A DNA stretch of 64,000 bases, from positions 4,065,289 to 4,129,288 of the forward strand of contig BCHX01000003.1 in assembly GCA_001599755.1 (NCBI GenBank). Reading direction: 5' to 3'. Below are positions 57,701 through 64,000 of this stretch, one piece after another. Position 1 is the stretch's first letter. Each line of letters begins with the position of its first letter. The notes under the pieces are model-generated. The model was not told where the DNA came from and searched no databases. It saw nothing but the letters and a program-made list of their open reading frames with translations. Made by a program: the position numbers and the translations under genes. Source of the DNA: Gliomastix tumulicola. Its lineage: Eukaryota > Ascomycota > Sordariomycetes > Hypocreales > Bionectriaceae.

Positions 57701-58103
57701 GGCGTAATCTTTGGTCCTGTGGTGCAACCATTGAATCCACCCGACTTCCCCCGATCGGCTACGTGCGCCGTGTCAGTGCCCACCTGTGAGATCAAATTCG
57801 CACCTCACCGTCCACGGCTCCCTGCTCATCGCCTGTGAGACTTTTTCCCGACCCTTCTTGCTGCCTCGTCTCTTCCCATGCTCCTCGCACCGTCTGCTGC
57901 CCCGGTTGACCGACCCCTTTAAGCCAACCATAGCAAAGTGGATCCTCCTCTTTCCTCCTCTTACTCTTTTCCTCTTCTTCCCAAACTCTGTTCTCTTTTT
58001 TTCTCTCTTCCTCAGCTGAGCTCTCATCCTCAAAAGTTTCTTCCCATCACTTCCTCACTCACTCACCAACCACACCACCTCTCCTCTCCTCACAACCATC
58101 ACA
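54796..58103. other. 3.3-kb gene-poor region upstream of ATP9
   Basis: No supported gene. Between about 55156 and 55400 the minus strand shows protein-like segments that change frame, which may be a broken gene (see findings). A GGAT microsatellite lies at 56397-56411. From about 57835 the sequence turns strongly pyrimidine-rich and forms the ATP9 leader. Confidence 0.4.
57835..58103 (+). promoter_or_regulatory. pyrimidine-rich leader of ATP9
   Basis: About 270 bases dominated by C and T, with long uninterrupted CT stretches at 57950-58015 and 58060-58095, lead up to the start codon. This is typical of highly expressed fungal genes. The transcription start cannot be placed from sequence alone. 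Confidence 0.55.
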
Positions 58104-58725
58104 ATGGCTGCCACCCGTGTCTTCGCCTCCCGCCTGGCTACCCAGATGGCCACCAAGGCCGCCCGCCCTGCCATGCGTGCTCCTGTCGCTGCCTCCAAGC
58201 GCGCCCTGAGTAAGTAGCGAGAAAATCCCTCGAAACCTCAATTGAGCTTGATGAAGACCTCAAACGAGGACAATGAGGACCCAATTGAACTCGCAGAGTC
58301 CTAACAAAGCTCCCCCCCAGGCACTGCTACCCCCATGCAGGCTCTCAAGCGCCAGCAGGCCTCCAAGGTCGTCAGCATGACCTCCCGCAACGCCTTCCAG
58401 GTCCAGCGCCGTGCCTACTCTTCCGAGATCGCCCAGGCTATGGTTGAGGTCTCCAAGAACATTGGTATGGGCTCTGCCGCCATCGGTCTTACTGGTGCTG
58501 GTATCGGTATCGGTCTCGTTTTCGCCGCCCTCCTCAACGGTGTTGCCCGCAACCCTGCCCTCCGTGGCCAGCTCTTCTCCTACGCCATTCTGGGTTTCGC
58601 TTTCGTCGAGGCCATTGGTCTTTTCGACCTGATGGTTGCCCTCATGGCCAAGTTCGTAAGTTTGATCCGAGACAATCCGGCTAAAAATTTTCGATCCGCG
58701 AGGCTGACAATCGACATAGACCTAA
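58104..58725 (+). CDS. atp9: mitochondrial ATP synthase subunit 9 (subunit c) precursor
   Basis: Three exons (58104-58209, 58321-58655, 58720-58725) give 148 residues; the last exon encodes only Thr and the stop, the same AKFT ending as Neurospora. The first 67 or so residues are a basic, hydroxylated mitochondrial presequence (MAATRVFASRLATQMATKAA, ending QVQRRAYSS). The mature protein has two transmembrane helices: IGMGSAAIGLTGAGIGIGLV and the second with FSYAILGFAFVEAIGLFDLM, joined by the polar loop ARNPALRGQ. The Glu in FVEAIG is the proton-carrying residue. Family knowledge: it forms the rotating c-ring of the F0 motor. This nuclear copy is the usual arrangement in filamentous ascomycetes. 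Confidence 0.97.
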
Positions 58726-61700
58726 GCTACTCTCCCATAATAGATTGGGGACGCTTGTGCCGGACGATCGAGCATGTTCCGACATCAGGCCTCCGAGGCC
58801 CGATGCATGGTGTCGGGCCCAATGGCACGACAACTTTGCATCTCGTGTGCAACCACATTTCACGATAGAGGGGGATTCTGCATTGTAATAGACAGCATAG
58901 ACCCTGGGATGGGACGATCATAAGAGGAATGGGCGTCCTGGGAGAAGCTCTTGTGGAGGTGCTCAGCATCTTCCCTCGGGACCTGTAAAATAAAAAAATA
59001 TCTCACCGACTCCGTTCTTCTCAAGCGAAGAATCTTTTCTTTGTCAATCAAAATCACACTTTTTCATGGCACTTCTGCTCGCAATCATAATCTGGGGTTC
59101 AATGTGAGAGCCGACTTCGGCATTTGATCGGTTCGGCAGCATCATAGCTCCCGAACTCGTAGCTCTCCCATGAGGCAATTCAAGCTCTCTGCTCGACGGT
59201 AGGGCACTGCCCGACCCATCGTTCGAGACAAGAGCTAGTAGTCCTCGGACACTCGTCCTGCCAGTAAGATAGCCGAAATCAGCCGGGGAATATCCACTCT
59301 GGGGTGAGAGACTCTGCACCACACAACTTTGCTGCGACAAAATCGCTCGTAAATGGGAGTGGCCATGGAATGCCTGCAAATCGAGGCAGCAAGGCAGCAA
59401 GCACAATGGTCTGGGGGGAATCCTTCTCGTCGTCCAGAGCCAAAGCGGTTCCACACGGTGTCAAAATTGTGCCATTGGGCCTTATCGTGGGACCACTTCT
59501 CTGACTTCAAAACGTTCAAGTAGCGCGGTATCCTCGGGTTGTCGTGGTGGATCATCAACCGTAAACCGTCTCGTCGTTGCTCCACGTGGGCGAGACGGTA
59601 GGTAGTCCATATGAATAGAGCCATGCCCCGTGACCAGGAGCATGAGGGGACAGATCGTAGTGTGAATGTGCTCCTCTTGTTCTGAGGGCCTGGAGATTGG
59701 CCGAAATGCAGCCTTTCTCCAAGTGCTCGCCGCTCTGATTCGAATCGACACGAATTGACGACCACGACACATTCCGCCGGACGAAGGGACCACGGATGGC
59801 GCAGTCTTGGCGCGGAGCGCACTCTGGACGCATTTGGCTGAATGGTGCCCCTGCCGTGTCGGGATCATGCTAATAGGATAGAGGCGAAGACAACCCCGAG
59901 AGGCCGAGAGGCAAAACGACAACAAGCATAGCCCTGAGGCAATCCCGCAACAGCCAACAACTTCAATGGCCTGCCTGGCTATGACTGCGCTGGCTCTGAA
60001 CCGCAGCTTGACGAACATAGAGTCCTGGTCCCAAGCTGAGTGACCACCGGGAAGTCCAAGAACCAACTGGGTTCATGAAACGGACATGAAGGGAAGCCCA
60101 CATACCTTGTCCCAAGGCTTTATCCGTGCATTTGTGAAATGCAGGACCCCTAACAACCAATTCGCTTTCGGTCACGCCCTGCCCGAGTTACGAACCAAGC
60201 CAGCCGTCTGGCATGGAGGAGTCCCGGGGCGCACAAAGACCCGTGATGCGACGGCAAACAATGATTTTGACTCCTCGTCGTCTTCCTCGGGGTTTCGACG
60301 GCGGCTGGGACTGGCCATAATCCCGTGCTTGAAGTCAGCGAATCACCACCTGCCTCAGTGATGGTGATTGATGAGTGGCGGGCGCTGGATTGGAGTGGAT
60401 CCACTGGAAGCCCTCCCCAGATTCTCCAGGTCGGGGGGGAATCAGCCCACATTTTGGCGGGAAGCCCACTGTGAATACCTGTGGAGGGCGACTCGTCCTC
60501 AGCACACGACTCGAATTCGTGACGGATAGAGCGGTACATTTGGCTAACAATAGGTTGTCAATTGAGAGCAGAACTTCCAGAGTCAATCAATACTTACCTG
60601 CATCATCTCCTGGACAAACCACATATGCGGACGACCTGAGTGCAGATGGTTCACTGTCGCGACCCACCTCTAGAGTGTGGACTGAGCTATCATGAGGACG
60701 ACGAATGCTCCGGTCGTGTGTCGCTGAATCGTTCATTGCGCGTTGTTGCATCGTGTTGGGGAGGGCACATTTTCTCGGGCATGGTGTTGGAGGGAGGAAA
60801 AGGGAGAGAGTGAGGTTGGATTGGGGGAGGAGAAAATGGCCACAAGCAGTTGCCTCTCCTCACCGGTTTCCCCTCACGAAAGGTCATGTGACTTCTGCAT
60901 GGTTTTGATTCAGAAGGAAAGAGACTCCCTGTGTGGCTGGGTGCCTGCCTAAATTGCAGAGTCTCATCAGAGGGCAGGTGCAGGACAGGGATTGCGGGCA
61001 CACGCCTTCCGTGGCATTCCGTTGAGAATCTCGGGAGGCGTCGGTCTGTGATGATGCACCTCGAATAATCGCATGATTCATTCGACGTCGCTAGAGTATT
61101 AAGTCCCCGCGACGAAATCTCCCACCCTTCCTTCCGTCTGCGGGAGTGGCGTGACGAATCGTCGGGGGCGAGTAAGTGATTGGATGCGACCGATGCGCCT
61201 GGAAGTTGGAGGCACACAGCGCCGTTATTAGGGTTTAGGTTTTCCCGCCAGCACACTACAGAGGCGCGCCGCCTGAGATATCCCTGGGGATGGACTCTCA
61301 GGCATCTTTGGGCTCTAGAATATGGTGCCCTCATCAACAAGGTATCGACGTATCGATTAACAGCAAAGCACTGCTTTCACCAGTTCCACACCATTGTATA
61401 CATTGGCGGACCGTCGCTTACCGCTGCGCTATCGCTTTCTGGAGGTGCTGTGGTGTTCTCTAATAGGGGCTTCCCCATTAGGTGCGCCGAACGTGCTGTT
61501 GTACCTTTTGTCATTGGCCCAAGGCTGCCACATCAACATTCATGGCCTCCTCTTTGAGCAGCTTCTTCTCCTCGAACTTGGGTCGGCATTGTCGGAAACC
61601 TCTAGAGGGAGGCTTCGACTGGCCTAGCTATACACCGATATGGACGGCAGCGAGAGGCAGGGGGACTTCACGACATGCTTTGACAAGGCGCAGCCCTGAG

Positions 61701-62184
61701 AATAGTTTGACGCGTCGGTGAGAATATCTGAGGCAGTAGCCCTTTACATGAATAATTCGCTTTGCAATCTATTCTCTATAATAATATTCCTTTACACGAT
61801 TGAAAACTAATAATCTACAGATACTGAAGGACGACTTTATTTGAGTAAGAAGTTGGAAGTCCTTCCTAGACGGTGAGATACCAGCAGGCAGGCCTGGCAC
61901 CTCGGCCCTTGGATGATGAAATATAAGTCTTTTAACCACACCTACACGTACTCTGGCTCGCGTGTAGGTTTTAGAAGAGAAATGGTAAACATCTTCATAA
62001 GACATACCATCACACGTGCGTCTGAGAAGCGGCTCATGATAATATTCTGAAACAGCTGCCTATCTGACAAGCAGTAACTACAGTACTCAGTCTTGACTCT
62101 ACACCGCTAAGACCCTGATGTAGGTACCAGCCGAATCCTCACCCAAATGCCTATGTCTTCATATCCACATCCCCCTCCTCATGT
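58726..62184. other. 3.5-kb convergent region between ATP9 and RRP6
   Basis: No intact gene is seen. It contains a possible ankyrin-like gene fragment on the minus strand (59220-59470, listed separately). A short AT-rich patch lies at about 61740-61830. The other open frames overlap on both strands and show no family features. Confidence 0.4.
59220..59470 (-). pseudogene. possible ankyrin-repeat gene fragment
   Basis: On the minus strand, AFHGHSHLRAIL followed by GYSPADFGYLTGRTSVRGLL fits two successive ankyrin repeats (GxTPLHxAAxxGHxxVVxLLL pattern, with changes). The segment just before it in an adjacent frame (SPQTIVLAAL) could be the start of the first repeat, separated by an indel near an 8-base duplication (TTGCTGCC twice, about 59385-59400). 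There is no plausible start or complete gene around it. This is a weak similarity seen by eye, and a chance match is possible. Confidence 0.33.
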
Positions 62185-64000
62185 CTACTTCTTGAATGTA
62201 CCACTCTTCTCCCCCCTCACGGGCATTGCCTTCCTCGCGCCCTTGATATCACTCTCGCTCGCCTTCGCATACGGATCAAACACAGGCTTCTTCGCCGCCT
62301 GCGCCTTGTTCTTTGCGTCCCCATTCCTGTTCGCGTTCATGACGCTCGCAGCCTGGCTGTAGTCGAACGGCACGGCGTTGAACTTCTCCTTTTCGCCGCG
62401 AGGTTTCGCGTCCTGGTTCTCCTTGTTCTTCTTCTCTTGCTCCTTTCGAGCCTTCCGTGCCGTCGTCGACTCCTTGGTCTTCTTCTTCTTGTCGTGCTTT
62501 GACTTTTGTCCGTTCTTGTGGGACTCCTCGTCGTTGGATATCAAGTCATCCTCGGCAGGCAGAGCCCCATCCTGAGCATCTGCTTGCTCCTCGTCCTCCA
62601 CACTCTCTTCGTCGTCGCTCTCTTCGGACTCATCGTCATCCTCACTAGAGCTGGTGTCCTCTGTGTCAGGCGCCGACTTCCTCTTCTTGCCACGCTTGAG
62701 GGTGAACTCCTCATCCTCAACATCCATTTCCGCGTCTTGTGCAGCGGTAGCATCAGGCTCCTGGACTGCAGGCTCTAGCTCCAGAATACTTGACGCTTCG
62801 TCAGCCTCGCCCTGGTTCGCCACCGCGTCAACATATCGCTGCCACGGGAACGGAACACGGTCCTCGTCACTCGGCGCGGCCCGGTCTTGTCGCTCCCATC
62901 GAGAGCTGAGTGGTACGTCGCCAAAGAGTTGTGACTTGGGCAGCTTGCCCACCTCGATCTCCCCTTCGAGCACTGGCAGATTCGCAGTCCACCTGGATGT
63001 CGCCGACGGAGCCGACTTTCCCATAAAATCGGGTGACGTCGTCGTCAGGAACTGCAGAAGTGAGGGCCCGCCGCGGGTTTTGGCCTCCTGGATGGCATCC
63101 CAGATCTCATTAAGTCTGGGTCTGGCATAGGGAGAGATCGCGGGGAGTAGACTGTGTAGTGCCTTCTTGTCGGGAGGATTGTGCTTGGCAATCTCCGTGA
63201 TGGTGTGGTTACCCAACACAAAATTCGGGCTGTCATCCTCCTTTCGTGCAGTGTCGTCCCGCCATTTCCAGATCGCGCGGAAGGTAGCGAACTGTTCCTC
63301 CTTGAATGCGAGGTGGCCTTGTTTCAGGATGTAGGTGTACCACCCCCGGGCGCCCTGGCCGGTCTCTTCGTCGAAAGTGGCATGCTCGTGGCGGGAGAGG
63401 GCTTGGTCTCTTGACCTGTTGAGCGTTTCTTGCAGCAAGTTCCCATCTGGGACATCTGGGTTTGAGGATGCAACCAGGTCATTGCGAACGCAGTCATAGA
63501 TGTACAAGAGGAAGTGAGTATCGGACCGTGCGTAGTAAAGCATTTCTTCGGGTAAGGGTCGTAACCTCCAGTCTGCCAGCTGATATTGCTTGTCTGCGTC
63601 GAAGCTGACGAACTTTGACAGCAGGAAGGCAAGACTCCTGCCCTGATATCCCAGAAGAACGCATGCGAAGTACGTGTCGAACACACCGTTGACGTAGAGG
63701 CCGAGGTCCCGTTGAAGCCAGATCATATCCATATGAGCGCCGTGGAACACCTTGATGATGCTGGGGTCGGTAAAGACCTGATTCAAGACTTGGAGCTTAT
63801 GGCGCCACGGTTTGAGGGTGTCGACTATCCAGTCCCGTTCCCTTGTGCTGATTTGCATGAGGGAGACCAGGCCAGTATATGTCCGGAAATCGTGGTGCTC
63901 CAGATCGACGGCAATCTCATTGACCTGCTTGAGCTGCTCCAGCATCTCCAGGACGCCCTCGAAGGTGTCCACGAATATGGCCTCCGTCTCATCCATCGGC
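62185..64000 (-). CDS. RRP6: exosome 3'-5' exonuclease Rrp6 (partial, 5' end beyond window)
   Basis: The C-terminal 604 or more residues are present; the frame is open through the right edge, so the N-terminal part (expected PMC2NT domain) is missing. The DEDD-Y exonuclease domain has motif I VDLEHHDFRTYTGLVSLMQI, motif II HGAHMDMIWLQRDLG, and motif III YYARSDTHFLLYIYD with the catalytic Tyr and Asp. An HRDC domain follows (WKWRDDTARKEDDSPNFVLG, then LHSLLPAISPYARPRLNEIW). The last 200 residues are acidic then Lys-rich, with a run of basic residues suited to nuclear import and RNA binding. Family knowledge: Rrp6 is the nuclear exosome nuclease that trims rRNA and snoRNA and degrades cryptic transcripts. 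It converges with ATP9 across a 3.5-kb gap. Confidence 0.95.
   Translation of the reverse strand, partial: PMDETEAIFVDTFEGVLEMLEQLKQVNEIAVDLEHHDFRTYTGLVSLMQISTRERDWIVDTLKPWRHKLQVLNQVFTDPSIIKVFHGAHMDMIWLQRDLGLYVNGVFDTYFACVLLGYQGRSLAFLLSKFVSFDADKQYQLADWRLRPLPEEMLYYARSDTHFLLYIYDCVRNDLVASSNPDVPDGNLLQETLNRSRDQALSRHEHATFDEETGQGARGWYTYILKQGHLAFKEEQFATFRAIWKWRDDTARKEDDSPNFVLGNHTITEIAKHNPPDKKALHSLLPAISPYARPRLNEIWDAIQEAKTRGGPSLLQFLTTTSPDFMGKSAPSATSRWTANLPVLEGEIEVGKLPKSQLFGDVPLSSRWERQDRAAPSDEDRVPFPWQRYVDAVANQGEADEASSILELEPAVQEPDATAAQDAEMDVEDEEFTLKRGKKRKSAPDTEDTSSSEDDDESEESDDEESVEDEEQADAQDGALPAEDDLISNDEESHKNGQKSKHDKKKKTKESTTARKARKEQEKKNKENQDAKPRGEKEKFNAVPFDYSQAASVMNANRNGDAKNKAQAAKKPVFDPYAKASESDIKGARKAMPVRGEKSGTFKK

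Noticed and set aside
61208..61215. TTAGGGTTTAGG-like telomere motif
   Set aside because: Only one exact unit is present, far from any end, so it is a chance match.

Overview
This is nuclear DNA from a filamentous ascomycete (Pezizomycotina), most likely a Sordariomycete. The genes carry short introns (about 45-120 bases) with GTRNGT donors and CTRAC-like branch points, and leaders are pyrimidine-rich. The mitochondrial ATP synthase subunit 9 precursor has a Neurospora-like exon layout. A DIM-2-type DNA methyltransferase sits beside an AT-rich island that looks like repeat-induced point mutation (RIP). The species cannot be named from the sequence. The few N bases (20626-20663, 39008, 39012) point to a draft assembly.

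Layout, left to right: SEC14 (+), a Mis14/Nsl1 kinetochore protein (-), a small conserved four-exon protein (-), proteasome ATPase RPT3 (+) and the folliculin-like LST7 (-). A gene-poor stretch of about 9.8 kb (10878-20675) follows; it holds only short tandem repeats and palindromes. Next come a three-module CbbX/SpoVK-like AAA protein with an unusual N-terminal repeat (+) and a convergent intronless DIM-2 cytosine-5 methyltransferase (-). About 780 bases upstream of DIM-2 lies a 2.66-kb element with 49-bp perfect terminal inverted repeats and an interior almost stripped of CA/TG and CG dinucleotides. It ends about 140 bases from the stop codon of SLD2 (-).

The right half holds a TOPORS-like RING protein (+), DASH subunit SPC34 (-), an acidic protein of unknown function (-), TAF12 (+), proteasome lid subunit RPN3 (+), a leucine-rich-repeat protein (+), an atypical short-chain dehydrogenase-like protein (-), a MYST acetyltransferase (+), ATP9 (+) and the C-terminal part of the exosome nuclease RRP6 (-), which runs off the right edge.

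Most genes are conserved housekeeping functions: lipid transfer, kinetochore, proteasome, TOR signalling, replication initiation, transcription, RNA decay and ATP synthesis. They do not form one pathway. The least ordinary parts are the DIM-2/RIP-island/SLD2 block, the AAA protein beside it, two introns that keep the reading frame if retained, and possible decayed gene fragments near 55.2 kb and 59.3 kb.
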